This document shows, one piece after another, positions 17,469-27,560 of a DNA stretch of 64,000 bases. The translations under genes and the position numbers were made by a program. This DNA comes from Hyphomicrobiales bacterium (GTDB lineage: Bacteria > Pseudomonadota > Alphaproteobacteria > Rhizobiales > Rhizobiaceae). Positions within the stretch are counted from its first letter, which is position 1. Every line of letters begins with the position of its first letter. The notes below the pieces were generated by a model. It was not told where the DNA came from. It searched no databases and saw nothing but the letters and a program-made list of their open reading frames with translations. The stretch lies in NCBI GenBank assembly GCA_900469615.1, contig UBYA01000008.1, forward strand, positions 186,001 to 250,000. Direction: 5' to 3'.

Positions 17469-18260
17469 ATGAAACGCCTTTTGCTGACATCCACGATCCT
17501 GCTTGCCGCACAGGCAGCCCTTGCCGCGCAGCCGGAGCAACCGCCCGCCGGCTGGCCGCAACTGCCGCCGAAGGCGCCGGCTTCGAAGATCAAGCTCCTG
17601 GAGCCGCATCTCCACGTCGACCGGGCGGGGAAGGGCGCTCCCCGCATCGCGCTCACTTTCGACGCCTGCATGGGCAAGACCGATCCGCGCATTCTGAGCA
17701 CGCTTGTCGATCAGCACATCCCGGCGACGATCTTCGTCACCGCCCGCTGGCTGCGCACCAACCCCGAGGCGCTTTCGGTCTTCCTGGCGCATCCCGATCT
17801 TTTCGAGCTGGAGAATCACGGGCAGAACCATATCCCGGCCGTCGACGTTCCGACCAGGATCTACGGCATACCCGCCGCCGGCTCGCCGCAGGCGGTCGCC
17901 CAGGAGGTCAAGGGCGGCGCCGATGCGATGATCGCAGCGGGCATTCCGCAGCCGCACTGGTTCCGCGGCGCGACCGCAAAGTATAGCCTCTCGGCCATCG
18001 CCCAGATCCGCGGCATGGGCTACCGCATCGCCGGCTACTCGGTAAACGGCGACAGCGGCTCGCTTCTGCCGGCCAAGATGGTGGAGAAGCAATATGCCTC
18101 CGCCAAGGACGGCGATGTCATCATTTCCCACATCAACCAGCCGACGCATTCGGCCGGCGAGGGAGTTGCGGCAAGCATTCTCGCGCTGAAGGCAAGGGGC
18201 GTGCAGTTCGTTCGCCTCGAGGATATTCCCGAAAACGGGGACGGCGGCACGACGAACTGA
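17469..18260 (+). CDS. Polysaccharide deacetylase-like exported protein (divergent NodB domain)
   Basis: A 263-residue protein with a signal peptide (about 1-19) and a NodB-homology domain. Motif 1 reads TFDACMG, keeping the catalytic-base Asp but lacking the second, metal-binding Asp of the usual TFDD. The motif 2 position reads ENHGQNH instead of H-S/T-x-x-H. Motif 3-like FRGATAKY, and an ISHIN segment near the C-terminus, are present. The protein may deacetylate a cell-envelope glycan, or it may belong to a subgroup with altered metal binding. A RIME-like repeat follows in inverted orientation. Confidence 0.8.
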   Translation: MKRLLLTSTILLAAQAALAAQPEQPPAGWPQLPPKAPASKIKLLEPHLHVDRAGKGAPRIALTFDACMGKTDPRILSTLVDQHIPATIFVTARWLRTNPEALSVFLAHPDLFELENHGQNHIPAVDVPTRIYGIPAAGSPQAVAQEVKGGADAMIAAGIPQPHWFRGATAKYSLSAIAQIRGMGYRIAGYSVNGDSGSLLPAKMVEKQYASAKDGDVIISHINQPTHSAGEGVAASILALKARGVQFVRLEDIPENGDGGTTN

Positions 18261-18305
18261 TCGGCCGGGCGCCAGAGCCGGTTCCAAGTTTCACAGAATC
18301 GCCGG

Positions 18306-18375
18306 GCCGCTCCATCTCCTTGTTTTTACGCGATTCCGGAAGGAAAACCGCGGTGCGCTTTTCCAGGAATTGCGC
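18306..18375 (-). repeat. RIME-like intergenic repeat, copy 3 (inverted, partial)
   Basis: On the minus strand it reads GCAATTCCTGGAAAAGCGCA, then CGCGGTTTTCC and GATGGAGCGG, matching the first palindrome and part of the second. It abuts the stop codon of the AI-2E-family gene (18375-18377) and fills the space between two convergent genes. Confidence 0.75.
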
Positions 18376-19544
18376 TAGCCCGGCAATTGCGGCTGCGTCT
18401 TTTCCTCGATGAAAAGCTCGTCGACGACGGTCATGACGATCAGCGACAGCGGCAGCGCCAGCATGGCGCCGACGGCACCCCACATCCATGTCCAGAAGAT
18501 GATGGCAAGAAAGACGACAAAGGGGTTGAGCTCCCATTGGCGGCCCATGATTGCGGGAAAAGCCAGGTTTTCCACGGCCATGTGCACGGCAAAGAACGCC
18601 GCAGCCGGGGCGAGGCCGAAGATGATGTCCGAATGGGTAACGATGCCGGCAATCGCCAGAGCGATCGTCATCGTCGTGACGCCGAGGAACGGAACGAAGC
18701 TGGCGACGAAGGCGAAGACGCCCCACAGCAGCGGCACGCTCATGCCGCCGACATAGGCGATAACGGTCATGGCGACGCCGACGCCGGCATAGATCAGCGA
18801 GGCGGTCGCGAAGTAGAAGCCGAGCACCCGCTCCACCGCATTGATGATGCGGATCGCGTTCAGCCGCGATGTCCGGCGCGAGAAGGTCATGATGATCGTC
18901 TTGCGCAGGCTGATCCGGCCGGCGAGGAAAAGCAGCAGCGCCGCGAAGAAGATCAGGATCTGCACGATGGCCGGCGTCAGGCTGTTGGACACCACATGCA
19001 GCACGTTGCCGCTGTTTTCCAGCAGTGTGCTGACGGACATCGGGCCGCTCTGAAGGGTTTCCGACGAAATGTGCAGCCATTTGAACCGGTCGAGATAGGG
19101 CATCAGCCGGTCGGAGGTGCGCTGGAAGAAGTCGGGCGCTTCCTGCGCGAGCTTGGCGACCGGCCCTGCAAGCGCGTTGATGATCAGAAAAATCACCAGC
19201 GCCACCGCCGACGACAGCAGAACGGCGTTCAGGACGCGGGGCACGCCGAGCTTGCTCAGCTTCTCCGCCGCAAGGCCGAGAATCATGCCGACGACGATGG
19301 CGAGCGTCACCGGAATGAGGATGATGGACATCATGTAGACGCCGGCCAGCGCCAGTATGAGGAAGATGCCTATGGTTGCCCAGGCGGAGGCCGTGGCAAG
19401 CCTGGCCCGGCCGGCCCCATCGAGGAGATCGGAGCTCTCGGCATCGTCGGCGAGCGCGTGCGGCATGCTTCTACCGATGCCTGCGCCGGCTGCCTGCGCC
19501 GTTGCTGCATCCGGCCGGTTGGCGGCGATCTTGTCGAATTCCAT
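18375..19544 (-). CDS. AI-2E-family (TerC/PerM-like) membrane transporter
   Basis: A 389-residue polytopic inner-membrane protein of the AI-2 exporter superfamily (UPF0118). After a hydrophilic N-terminal tail of about 50 residues come two helices, then the soluble-looking central segment (about 140-200), then five or more C-terminal helices including PLLWGVFAFVASFVPFLG and the family signature AMLALPLSLIV. Members move autoinducer-2, sodium/protons or unknown solutes; the substrate here is unknown. The stop codon overlaps the start of a RIME-like repeat. Confidence 0.87.
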   Translation of the reverse strand: MEFDKIAANRPDAATAQAAGAGIGRSMPHALADDAESSDLLDGAGRARLATASAWATIGIFLILALAGVYMMSIILIPVTLAIVVGMILGLAAEKLSKLGVPRVLNAVLLSSAVALVIFLIINALAGPVAKLAQEAPDFFQRTSDRLMPYLDRFKWLHISSETLQSGPMSVSTLLENSGNVLHVVSNSLTPAIVQILIFFAALLLFLAGRISLRKTIIMTFSRRTSRLNAIRIINAVERVLGFYFATASLIYAGVGVAMTVIAYVGGMSVPLLWGVFAFVASFVPFLGVTTMTIALAIAGIVTHSDIIFGLAPAAAFFAVHMAVENLAFPAIMGRQWELNPFVVFLAIIFWTWMWGAVGAMLALPLSLIVMTVVDELFIEEKTQPQLPG

Positions 19545-19590
19545 GCCCAGAAAGTCCCCGAAGGCAGAATTGCCTCGCTACTCAAACGCG

Positions 19591-19622
19591 AAAGACCCGT
19601 TGCGGTTCCACAACGGGTCTTT
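19591..19622 (-). terminator. Rho-independent terminator of the VOC dioxygenase gene
   Basis: A perfect 12-bp stem AAAGACCCGTTG / CAACGGGTCTTT with an 8-nt loop. It lies 25 nt beyond the stop of the minus-strand dioxygenase gene and 47 nt upstream of the AI-2E gene, so it should isolate the two minus-strand transcripts. Confidence 0.85.
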
Positions 19623-19646
19623 AATTAACGCTCGCCGCCCGAAGAA

Positions 19647-20513
19647 TCACGCGACGAGATTGAGCCCGATACCCCACGGATCACGCAGCGACACGCCGCC
19701 GTCGCGCTTTTCAGTCTTGATTTCGTGCTGCTCCAGGGCCGCGACGGCCTTGTCGAGAGTGGCTTTGTCGTTGAAGCGCAGCGTATAGTCGGAAAGGCCG
19801 GTCATGTGCTCGGAGCGCACGCCCGCGCCGCGGCTGTTCCAGGTATTGGCGCCGAGATGATGGTGATAGCCGCCGGTGGCAAGGAAGGTGGCGCCGGGGT
19901 AGCGCGCAGCCATGACCTTCATGCCGAGCACGTCGCGATAGAAGGCGTTGGCTTCCGCAACGTCGCCGACCTGCAGGTGGATATGGCCGATGGCCGAGCC
20001 CTCGGCCATGCCGTCCCAGCGATCCTGCGGGGCACTTTCGTAAAGCTTTTGGAGGTCGAGCCGAAGGGTGGCCATCTCGACCGTGCCGTCATCGTGAAAT
20101 GTCCATTCCTCGTGCGGCCGGTCGGCGTAGATCTCGATGCCGTTGCCCTCCGGGTCGGACAGATAGATGGCTTCGCTGACGATATGGTCCGAAGCGCCGT
20201 CCAGAACGACATTGTTATGCGCGGCATGGCGAAGCCAGCGCGCAAGCTCGGTGCGGCTCGGCATGAGGAAGGCGGTGTGGAACAGGCCGGCGGCCGTTCT
20301 CGGCGCGCGCGCCGCGGCACGATCCGTCGTCAGCGTCAGGAGAGGCTGGCCGCCAACGCCCAGAACTTCGCCGCTCGCCGTCTTCTCGATCACCTTCAGG
20401 CCTAGCATGTCCTGATAGAAGTGCGACACCTGCGGCAGGTCGGTGACGACGAGATGCGATTGGCCGACATAGGCGGGGCGCGTGAGCGCATAGGAGGGGG
20501 CGGCTTCGGTCAT
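19647..20513 (-). CDS. Two-domain VOC protein, catechol 2,3-dioxygenase (CatE-like)
   Basis: A 288-residue protein with two vicinal-oxygen-chelate repeats (about residues 12-135 and 160-285). Candidate metal ligands are His in GQSHLVVTD, His in GHIHLQV, and Glu in the strand NGIEIYADRP; the second repeat ends LRDPWGIGLNL. The layout matches the CatE-type extradiol dioxygenases, yet many members act on other substrates. The ATG at 20513 has GGAAG 7 nt upstream; the open frame continues to 20747 without support. A strong terminator follows. Confidence 0.85.
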   Translation of the reverse strand: MTEAAPSYALTRPAYVGQSHLVVTDLPQVSHFYQDMLGLKVIEKTASGEVLGVGGQPLLTLTTDRAAARAPRTAAGLFHTAFLMPSRTELARWLRHAAHNNVVLDGASDHIVSEAIYLSDPEGNGIEIYADRPHEEWTFHDDGTVEMATLRLDLQKLYESAPQDRWDGMAEGSAIGHIHLQVGDVAEANAFYRDVLGMKVMAARYPGATFLATGGYHHHLGANTWNSRGAGVRSEHMTGLSDYTLRFNDKATLDKAVAALEQHEIKTEKRDGGVSLRDPWGIGLNLVA

Positions 20514-20841
20514 GGGGTTACTTCCAACCTCGATGTTCTTGAAAAGGCAACCGGCGGAGACGGCAGGGGAGCCGTCATTGGCGGGCAGGAGAGTTTCGCC
20601 GGTTGATATGCCTCTTGATATCCTCCGTCCGCCGTACTTGCGCAATGATATGGCGGATTTCGATTGTTCACAGAAGACCATAAATTGCGCACTGAGCGTT
20701 CGCTTGTCGTTGACGATACGGGAACTCGTGCGAAGCGCGGCATTCACGAAGATTTATCGATGTGCGCGTTTGGCGCAGTTGCTTCCGCATCGCCCAGATG
20801 CAAAAATCGCGTCGGCGCCGACCGGTACGGAACGAGTTGAA
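20514..20841. other. Divergent intergenic region, 328 bp
   Basis: Lies between the 5' ends of the VOC dioxygenase gene (minus) and the hemolysin III-like gene (plus), so it should contain both promoters. It carries AT-rich stretches around 20640-20700. I saw no convincing small gene, strong dyad or known operator. Confidence 0.6.
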
Positions 20842-21510
20842 ATGGCCGAATACAGAGGCATCCGCTGGGCCTATGACCGCTACGAGATCATCGCTGACAG
20901 CATCGTCAACGGTGTCGGCGTGGTTTTCGCGCTGATCGGCGGCACCGTCCTGATCTTCTATGCCACCGTCTGGAGGTCCTGCGGCGAGATTGCCGCTGCG
21001 TGGATCTACAGCATAGGTCTGGTTCTGACGCTTGCCATGTCCTTCACTTACAATCTGTGGCCCGTCTCCCGGACGAAATGGTTTCTCCGGCGCTTCGATC
21101 ACTCCTTCATCTACGTCCTGATCGCTGCCACCTACACGCCCTTCCTCGAACGGGGGGCGGAAGATCCGCTGCTGTTTGCCGTCCTGATCGCCGTCTGGGT
21201 TTTCGCCGCCTTCGGCATCGTCTTGAAATGTCTTTTCCCGGGGCGCTACGACCGGCTGGCGATCCTGCTTTATCTCGCCATGGGCTGGAGCGGCATCCTC
21301 GTTGTCAAGCCGATATCGGGCTATATCCCGTTCGCCTCGCTGCTGCTCATCCTCATCGGCGGCGTCATCTATTCGCTCGGCGTGATCTTTCACGTATGGG
21401 AGAGGCTGCGCTTCCAGAATGCGATCTGGCACGGTTTTGTCATCGCCGCCGCCGCCGTGCACTATTCGGCCGTGCTGACCTGCTTCAGCCTGTCGCCGGG
21501 AAACTTTTGA
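20842..21510 (+). CDS. Hemolysin III / PAQR-family membrane protein
   Basis: A 222-residue inner-membrane protein with seven predicted helices. The family's conserved metal-site residues appear as SFTYNLWP, FDHSFIYVLIAATYTP (Asp-His), and the C-terminal H-x3-H-like HGFVIAAAAVHYSAV. Bacterial members are called hemolysin III or YqfA and are related to PAQR receptors; a hydrolase-like role is suspected and the hemolysin name is historical. The ATG at 20842 begins right before the conserved domain; upstream in-frame sequence is not family-like. Its 3' end overlaps the convergent gene by 26 nt. Confidence 0.85.
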   Translation: MAEYRGIRWAYDRYEIIADSIVNGVGVVFALIGGTVLIFYATVWRSCGEIAAAWIYSIGLVLTLAMSFTYNLWPVSRTKWFLRRFDHSFIYVLIAATYTPFLERGAEDPLLFAVLIAVWVFAAFGIVLKCLFPGRYDRLAILLYLAMGWSGILVVKPISGYIPFASLLLILIGGVIYSLGVIFHVWERLRFQNAIWHGFVIAAAAVHYSAVLTCFSLSPGNF

Positions 21511-21988
21511 CGATCTGGGCTGTCGGAGCGCATTTTTTCGTCGAGCGCAGGCTTCGGACCAGGCGCATGACCATGACGTCATAGCGCTGCATGTCGGTCT
21601 TCGAGTAGTCCATCTGAAAGAAGGCGGCAGCCCCGTTGCAGAGAGCGACGCCGCGCACATAAACGATGCGCCCTTGCCTTGTGCCCGAAAAGCTGATGCC
21701 GCGCGAGTTCGACTTGGCGTAGGAGATCTTCCAGCCTTCATTCCTGGCAAGCGCCACGCGCCCGTTTGCCTCCGTCGTGAAGTCTCCGTTGGCGGCAACG
21801 GTGCCGAAGACCTGCAGGCTGGCGGACCGGTCGGCCGGCCACAGTGAGAGCCGGTTTGCGTCGCCCGACGGCGTTGCGAGGTGGAACTCCGACGGCAGCT
21901 CGATCGCGTAGCCGAAGCCCGCATTGTCATAGGACCACCAGTCGGCGGCAAATGCCGACGCGGGGCAAAGAAGCAGGCGGGCGAGCAT
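21485..21988 (-). CDS. Small exported protein, unknown function
   Basis: A 167-residue product with a short signal peptide (MLARLLLCPASAFA, cleavage near residue 15) and a predominantly beta-strand mature domain. The mature part starts with DWWSYDNAGFGYAIELP, resembling small rhizobial periplasmic proteins that carry a PsbP/SrpA-like fold; this comparison is tentative. Two Cys residues (about 116 and 152) could pair. It overlaps the convergent hemolysin III gene by 26 nt, with no terminator between them. Confidence 0.65.
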   Translation of the reverse strand: MLARLLLCPASAFAADWWSYDNAGFGYAIELPSEFHLATPSGDANRLSLWPADRSASLQVFGTVAANGDFTTEANGRVALARNEGWKISYAKSNSRGISFSGTRQGRIVYVRGVALCNGAAAFFQMDYSKTDMQRYDVMVMRLVRSLRSTKKCAPTAQIVKSFPATG

Positions 21989-22336
21989 TGCGGTTTCCGG
22001 GAAGCGGGATCTGCAAACCGATCAAGAATAGCGCAATTTTCGGCGCGAACTCCATAGCGATTCCAGAAACAAGCGCAAATTAGCGCAAATTCGTTACAGC
22101 TTCATTGCGAGCCATGCAGAATTAGCCGTTTGGCCGACATTGCCTTCGGTTCGCCAAGCCGCGGGCGGCGGCAACCATTCGCAACATCTTCGCGGCACCG
22201 GATCAAACGCCGATTTCGGTGGTTTAACGCCGGTTTTTGTCGCGTGGGACTTGAGACGGTGCACCCTTTCGCCTATCCCTGCTGCTCAACGTCGGCTTCG
22301 GCGGATTTCGCAGGACCTTTCAGCAAGGGGGGATAT
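21989..22336. other. Upstream region of the mrp operon, 348 bp
   Basis: Divergent region between the exported-protein gene and mrpA. It has a tandem direct repeat GCGCAAATTA / GCGCAAATT at about 22073-22091 and generally low GC around 22020-22100. The mrp promoter is expected here. No gene is seen, although the mrpA frame stays open back to 22130. Confidence 0.55.
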
Positions 22337-24730
22337 ATGGCCGCAGCCGCGGGCCTGACATTCCTGGCTCTATGCCTGCCTTTTCTTGGCGCGCTGATCG
22401 CGCCCTTAGCCGTTCGGCAGCTGGGTCATCGCGCGGCCTGGCCTTTGGCGGTGCTTCCGGCCCTTGCCTTTCTCCATTTCGCCGGATTTCTGCCGATCGT
22501 AGCCGGCGGCCAAGCCGGACGGGGCGGTTTTGATTGGGTGCCGAGCCTCGATCTGCGGTTTTCCTGGCTGATCGACGGTCTTTCGCTGACCTTTGCCTTG
22601 CTCATCACCGGCATCGGCACGCTGATCGTCCTTTATGCAGGCGGCTATCTGAAGGGCCATCCCGATCTCGGGCGCTTCTTCTCCTTCATTTTCCTGTTCA
22701 TGGGCTCGATGCTGGGATTGGTCGTTTCGGACAGTTTCCTCACCCTCTTCGTCTTCTGGGAGATGACCTCTATCACCTCGTTCCTGCTGATCGGCTTCGA
22801 CCATCAGCGGGAGGCGTCGCGCCGCGCGGCGCTGCAGGCGCTGGTCGTGACCGGCGGAGGAGGGCTGCTGCTGCTGGCGGGCTTGCTGTTGATCTGGCAG
22901 ATCACCGGCGCCGGTTCGATGTCCGATCTCCTGAAAGCCGGCGACGGCCTGCGCGCGAACCCGCTCTATCCTGTCGCCCTGACGCTGGTCCTCGGCGGCG
23001 CCTTCACCAAGTCGGCGCAGTTTCCGTTTCACTTCTGGTTGCCGAACGCCATGGAAGCGCCGACGCCGGTCTCGGCCTACCTCCATTCGGCGACGATGGT
23101 GAAGGCCGGCGTCTATCTGCTGATGCGGCTCAACCCCGTCATGGGGGGCACCATGGCCTGGGAGACGATCCTGCCGGTTTTCGGCGCGGCGACGCTGCTC
23201 GTCGGAACCCTGCTTGCGATCCGCCAGACCGATTTGAAGCTGAAGCTCGCCTATACGACGGTTTCCTCGCTCGGCCTGCTCGTGTTGCTGACCGGCTTCG
23301 GCACCGACTGTGCCGTCGAAGCAGCCGTCCTCTATCTGGTGGCGCATTCGCTGTTCAAAGGCGCGCTGTTCATGGTCGCCGGCATCATCGATCATGAGAC
23401 GGGAACGCGCGACATCACCCGGCTCGGCGGCCTGCGTTCCACCATGCCGCTGACCTTTGCCGCAGCACTGGCCGCCGCCGTCTCGATGGGCGGACTGCCG
23501 CCCGCTTTCGGTTTCCTCGCCAAGGAGGAGATTTATGCCGCGCTGGCGCAGGCATCGCCGGGTGCGGTCATCCTGACGGTCATCGCGGTGGCGGGCAATG
23601 CGCTGATGTTCGCCATCGCCTTTGCCGTGGCGCTGAAGCCCTTCGTCGGGCCGCTGACGGAGACGCCGCGCCATCCGCATGAAGCGCCGCCGTTGCTCTG
23701 GCTCGGGCCGGTGGTGCTGGCCCTGCTGGGCATCCTGTCGGCTTTGTTTTCAGGCGAATGGCACGGCTACGTGTCTTCGCCGATGGCAAGCGCCGTTGGT
23801 GGCGGCCGGCTGGAAATATCGGTTTCGCTGCTGCCGCACGTCGGCGTGCCGCTCGCCCTCTCCGTCGTGACCGTGCTGATCGGCATCCTCGTCTACTGGC
23901 AGCTCGATCGCGCACGCCTCCTGATGGCCGTCGTCCTGCGTGCCCTCGGGCCTGGGCCGGATCGCGGTTTTGACGGTTTCATCTCCGGACTGGTGCGGTT
24001 GTCGCATGGCGCTTCGCGCATTCTGCAGCCGGGTCGGCTGGAAACCTACGTCGCCGTCACCTTCATCAGCCTGGCGGCGATGCTGTTGATACCTCTCGCA
24101 ATTCACGGCGAGCTGCCCGATATGCCCGCATGGCCGAGCCTGCAATGGCATGAAGCGACGATCTTCCTGATCGCCATCATCGGCGTTGCCGCCGTCGTGT
24201 TTGCGCGAGACCGGCTGACGGCGATCGTTTCGCTCGGCATTCAGGGCTTTGCAGTCGCGCTTATCTTCCTTTTGTTCGGCGCGCCGGATCTGTCCTTCAC
24301 GCAGTTCATGGTCGAGACCCTTTCCGTCGTCATCCTGGCGCTGGTGATGACGCGGCTGCGGCTTTCGCCTTCCGATCGCCGGCCGCAGCTGACGAGGGGC
24401 GCGCATGCGGTACTCGCCATGGCCTGCGGCATCGGCTTTTCGCTCCTGTTGCTGAAGACGACCCAGGCGCCTTTCGATCTGACGCTGACCGCCTTTTTCA
24501 ATCAGTATTCGAAACTGATCGCGCATGGCGACAACGTGGTGAATGTCATCATCGTCGATTTCCGCGGCACGGATACGCTGGGCGAGATCGCCGTCGTCGC
24601 CATGACCGGCCTTGCCATTCTGGCGCTGATCCGTATCCGCGCCGGAGGCGAGCGCAAGCTTGCGGCCAACGACCCCGATCTTGAGGAGCCGCCCGGTCCT
24701 GGCGAAGGGATGGAGGCCGAGCGCTCATGA
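22337..24730 (+). CDS. mrpA: Na+/H+ antiporter subunit A (MrpA/PhaA)
   Basis: The large 797-residue NuoL-like subunit of the multisubunit cation/proton antiporter. It has about 20 membrane helices, the Proton_antipo domain (about 110-400, with [24 protein letters not shown]), and a C-terminal MrpA-specific region holding [18 protein letters not shown]. The complex exchanges external H+ for internal Na+ or K+; in Sinorhizobium meliloti the homologous pha operon is needed for pH adaptation and infection. The start at 22337 follows AAGGGGGG. The gene overlaps mrpB by 4 nt (ATGA). Confidence 0.93.
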   Translation: MAAAAGLTFLALCLPFLGALIAPLAVRQLGHRAAWPLAVLPALAFLHFAGFLPIVAGGQAGRGGFDWVPSLDLRFSWLIDGLSLTFALLITGIGTLIVLYAGGYLKGHPDLGRFFSFIFLFMGSMLGLVVSDSFLTLFVFWEMTSITSFLLIGFDHQREASRRAALQALVVTGGGGLLLLAGLLLIWQITGAGSMSDLLKAGDGLRANPLYPVALTLVLGGAFTKSAQFPFHFWLPNAMEAPTPVSAYLHSATMVKAGVYLLMRLNPVMGGTMAWETILPVFGAATLLVGTLLAIRQTDLKLKLAYTTVSSLGLLVLLTGFGTDCAVEAAVLYLVAHSLFKGALFMVAGIIDHETGTRDITRLGGLRSTMPLTFAAALAAAVSMGGLPPAFGFLAKEEIYAALAQASPGAVILTVIAVAGNALMFAIAFAVALKPFVGPLTETPRHPHEAPPLLWLGPVVLALLGILSALFSGEWHGYVSSPMASAVGGGRLEISVSLLPHVGVPLALSVVTVLIGILVYWQLDRARLLMAVVLRALGPGPDRGFDGFISGLVRLSHGASRILQPGRLETYVAVTFISLAAMLLIPLAIHGELPDMPAWPSLQWHEATIFLIAIIGVAAVVFARDRLTAIVSLGIQGFAVALIFLLFGAPDLSFTQFMVETLSVVILALVMTRLRLSPSDRRPQLTRGAHAVLAMACGIGFSLLLLKTTQAPFDLTLTAFFNQYSKLIAHGDNVVNVIIVDFRGTDTLGEIAVVAMTGLAILALIRIRAGGERKLAANDPDLEEPPGPGEGMEAERS

Positions 24731-25146
24731 ATACGCTGATCTTTCGCACCGCCGCGCCGTTTCTGACCGCCCTGATGCTGCTCTTCTCCGTCTTCGTGCT
24801 GCTGCGCGGCCACAACGAGCCTGGCGGCGGCTTTATCGGCGGCTTGATCGCCGCCTCGGCGCTGGCGATCTACGGCATTGCCTGTGGCGTCACCGCGGTC
24901 CGGCGCGCAATCGTCTTTCATCCGCTGACGATTGCCGGCTTCGGCCTGCTGGCGGCGACCGTTGCCGGCTTTCTGTCCGTCTTCGCCGGTGTGCCGTTCA
25001 TGACGGGTCTGTGGATCTACCCGCACCTCTTCGGCATGGAGGTGGCGCTTTCCACCGTCATGCTCTTCGATACCGGCGTCTATCTGGTCGTCGTCGGGGC
25101 CATTACCTCGATTGCGCTTGCGCTCGAAGAGCGGGAGGTGGATTGA
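24727..25146 (+). CDS. mrpB: Na+/H+ antiporter subunit B (MrpB)
   Basis: A 139-residue subunit of the Mrp complex with four hydrophobic segments and the family sequence [21 protein letters not shown]. It is a separate gene here, whereas some rhizobial pha clusters fuse A and B. It overlaps mrpA by ATGA and shares one base with mrpC (TGATG), so translation is likely coupled. Confidence 0.92.
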   Translation: MNTLIFRTAAPFLTALMLLFSVFVLLRGHNEPGGGFIGGLIAASALAIYGIACGVTAVRRAIVFHPLTIAGFGLLAATVAGFLSVFAGVPFMTGLWIYPHLFGMEVALSTVMLFDTGVYLVVVGAITSIALALEEREVD

Positions 25147-25523
25147 TGGAGGCCGTCTTTGCCGGTGTCGTCGGCCTCTTCTTTTCCGCCGCGATCTACC
25201 TGATGCTGTCGCGATACTCGATCCGCATCATGCTCGGCATCGCCATTCTGGGCAATGCCGTCAATCTCTTGCTGTTCACGGCCGGCCGGGTCACGCCCGA
25301 AGTGCCGCCCATCATCAGGAAAGGAGCGAGCACGCTCGATAACGCAGCCGCCAATCCGTTGCCGCAGGCGCTGATCCTGACGGCGATCGTCATCTCCCTT
25401 TCGTTTCTCGCCTTTCTGCTCGTCCTGACCTACCGCGCCTATCAGGATCTCAAGACCGACGACACAAGCGAGATGCTGGTTGCCGAACCGGACGAGCGGC
25501 CCTTGCCGCCTCTGGGGTACTGA
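25146..25523 (+). CDS. mrpC: Na+/H+ antiporter subunit C (MrpC)
   Basis: A 125-residue NuoK-like subunit with three membrane helices. IRIMLGIAILGNAVNLLLFTAGR is the conserved second helix, and PLPQALILTAIVIS is the third. The start codon overlaps the mrpB stop (TGATG). NuoK-like subunits help connect the antiporter modules of the complex. Confidence 0.92.
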   Translation: MEAVFAGVVGLFFSAAIYLMLSRYSIRIMLGIAILGNAVNLLLFTAGRVTPEVPPIIRKGASTLDNAAANPLPQALILTAIVISLSFLAFLLVLTYRAYQDLKTDDTSEMLVAEPDERPLPPLGY

Positions 25524-25527
25524 CGTC

Positions 25528-27090
25528 ATGGCTGGCCCGACGGATACCGCAGTCGATCTTTCAGCCGCGCTCGTCGCCGCACCAGTGCCGATGGGACACT
25601 GGCTGGTCATCCTGCCGGTCGCCCTGTGCATCGGTCTCGGCGCGATCCTCCTGATGCTGCGCAACCGCACGGAATGGCATGCACGGATCGCCATTCCCGG
25701 CCTGATGCTGCTCGTGCTTATCGATGCCGCATTGCTCCTCAAGGTCGTGAGCGCTGGACCGATGACCATGGTCATGGGGCGATGGCTTCCGCCTTTCGGC
25801 ATCGCCTTCAGCGTCGATATTTTCAGCGCGCTCATGGCGTTGACGGCGGCGGCGGTGGCGCTCGCGGCAGGTGTTCACTCGCTCGGCGAAATCACCGTGA
25901 GCGGCAGGCGATATGGCTTCTTTCCCTTTCTGATGCTGCTGCTCGCCGGTGTCAGCGGCGCATTCCTGACGGGCGACATCTTCAATCTCTATGTCTGGTT
26001 CGAGGTGCTGCTGATCTCGTCCTTCGGGCTGCTGATCCTCGGCTCTGAACCGGAGCAGATCGACGGGGCGCTGAAATATGCGGTGCTCAATCTCATCGCC
26101 ACCACGCTCTTTCTCGTGTCCGTCGGGTATCTCTATGCCGTCTTCGGCACGCTCAACATGGCCGATATCGCCGTGAAGGCGAGGGCAGGGGAAAGCGGCG
26201 CGCCGCTGATGACGCTGGCCGGTCTGTTCCTGCTCGCCTTCGGCATGAAGGCGGCCGCCTTTCCGGTCAATTTCTGGCTTCCGGCCTCCTATCATACGCC
26301 GCGCATCACCGCTTCGGCGCTGTTCGCCGGCCTGCTCACCAAGGTCGGCGTTTACGCGCTCATCCGGGTTCTGGTCATGCTGCTCCCGGTCGAGCGGGCG
26401 GGGCTTGGCCCGCTCGTCGCGATCATCGCCATCGCAACCATGCTGGCCGGCGTGCTGGGCGCGCTCGGCGCAAGCGATATTCGCCGCATGCTCGGCTATA
26501 TCGTCATCTCAGGCATCGGCACGATGCTCGCAGGCGTCGCCCTCGGCAACGCCGATGGCTTGAGCGGGGCGATTTTCTATGCGTTGCATTCGATGGTGCT
26601 GATGACGGCGCTGTATCTGCTTGCAGGGCAGGCGGCTCGGCTCGGCGGCAGTTTTTCGCTCACAGCCCTTGGCGGCCTCTATCGGCGGAGCGGCTGGTTC
26701 GCGGGCCTCTCGCTGGTGCTGTTCTTCGCCGTCAGCGGCTTGCCGCCATTTTCCGGTTTCTGGCCCAAGGTCGTGCTGGTCAAGGCGGCGCTCGCGACCG
26801 GCGCCTGGTGGCTCGCCGCAGCGATCCTGTTGGCCGGTTTCCTGACGACGATCGTCTTCGGGCGCGTGTTCCTGCTGGCCTATTGGCGCCCTGCGGCCGG
26901 TGACGGCACGGGGGCCGAGCCGATCGGCTGGCAGGCTGCCGCGCCGCTTCTCGCTCTTGCCCTGCTTGTCGTCGGCTTCGGCCTGTTTCCGGAATGGCTC
27001 CTGCACCTGACGCAGGCTGCCGCTGCCGGGCTCGAGCAGCCGTCGGCCTATCTGCACTCCGTCTTTCCCGCGGCGGGAGGTGCCCAATGA
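25528..27090 (+). CDS. mrpD: Na+/H+ antiporter subunit D (MrpD)
   Basis: A 520-residue NuoN/NuoL-like subunit with about 14 membrane helices and a Proton_antipo domain (about 120-420; conserved [34 protein letters not shown]). It forms one proton channel of the Mrp complex. The ATG at 25528 lies 4 nt after the mrpC stop. It overlaps mrpE by ATGA. Confidence 0.93.
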   Translation: MAGPTDTAVDLSAALVAAPVPMGHWLVILPVALCIGLGAILLMLRNRTEWHARIAIPGLMLLVLIDAALLLKVVSAGPMTMVMGRWLPPFGIAFSVDIFSALMALTAAAVALAAGVHSLGEITVSGRRYGFFPFLMLLLAGVSGAFLTGDIFNLYVWFEVLLISSFGLLILGSEPEQIDGALKYAVLNLIATTLFLVSVGYLYAVFGTLNMADIAVKARAGESGAPLMTLAGLFLLAFGMKAAAFPVNFWLPASYHTPRITASALFAGLLTKVGVYALIRVLVMLLPVERAGLGPLVAIIAIATMLAGVLGALGASDIRRMLGYIVISGIGTMLAGVALGNADGLSGAIFYALHSMVLMTALYLLAGQAARLGGSFSLTALGGLYRRSGWFAGLSLVLFFAVSGLPPFSGFWPKVVLVKAALATGAWWLAAAILLAGFLTTIVFGRVFLLAYWRPAAGDGTGAEPIGWQAAAPLLALALLVVGFGLFPEWLLHLTQAAAAGLEQPSAYLHSVFPAAGGAQ

Positions 27091-27560
27091 TCCTGTTCGT
27101 TTTCAATCTGCTGCTCGCCATCGTCTGGGTCGCCATCACCGGCAGCACGTCCTTTCTCAATCTGCTGTTCGGCTTTATTCTTGCGGCGATTGCGCTGGCG
27201 ATCGTTCGCTCCTCCTACGGCGGTGTGCTCTATCTCGGACGCGCCCGGCGAATTCTTGCGCTTCTGCTGCTGTTCGTGTGCGAGCTTGCCAAATCGGCCT
27301 GGGCGGTTGCCGTGGCCGTCATGAGCCCGAGAATGGATGTCAAACCCGGCATTTTCGCCTTTCCGCTGACGGTCGACCGCGATTTCGAAATTACGCTGCT
27401 GGCCAACCTCATCACCCTGACGCCGGGCACGCTGTCCGTCGACGTCTCCGACGACCGCAGGACGCTGTACGTCCATGCGCTCGATTGCTCCGATCCGGAC
27501 GCCATCAGGCGCGGCATTGCCGACGGCTTCGAGCGCCGGATCATGGAGGCTTTCCGATGA
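27087..27560 (+). CDS. mrpE: Na+/H+ antiporter subunit E (MrpE)
   Basis: A 157-residue subunit with two N-terminal hydrophobic segments and a cytoplasmic domain. The family signature [20 protein letters not shown] is clear. MrpE is specific to the antiporter family and has no complex I counterpart. It overlaps both neighbours by ATGA. Confidence 0.92.
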   Translation: MILFVFNLLLAIVWVAITGSTSFLNLLFGFILAAIALAIVRSSYGGVLYLGRARRILALLLLFVCELAKSAWAVAVAVMSPRMDVKPGIFAFPLTVDRDFEITLLANLITLTPGTLSVDVSDDRRTLYVHALDCSDPDAIRRGIADGFERRIMEAFR

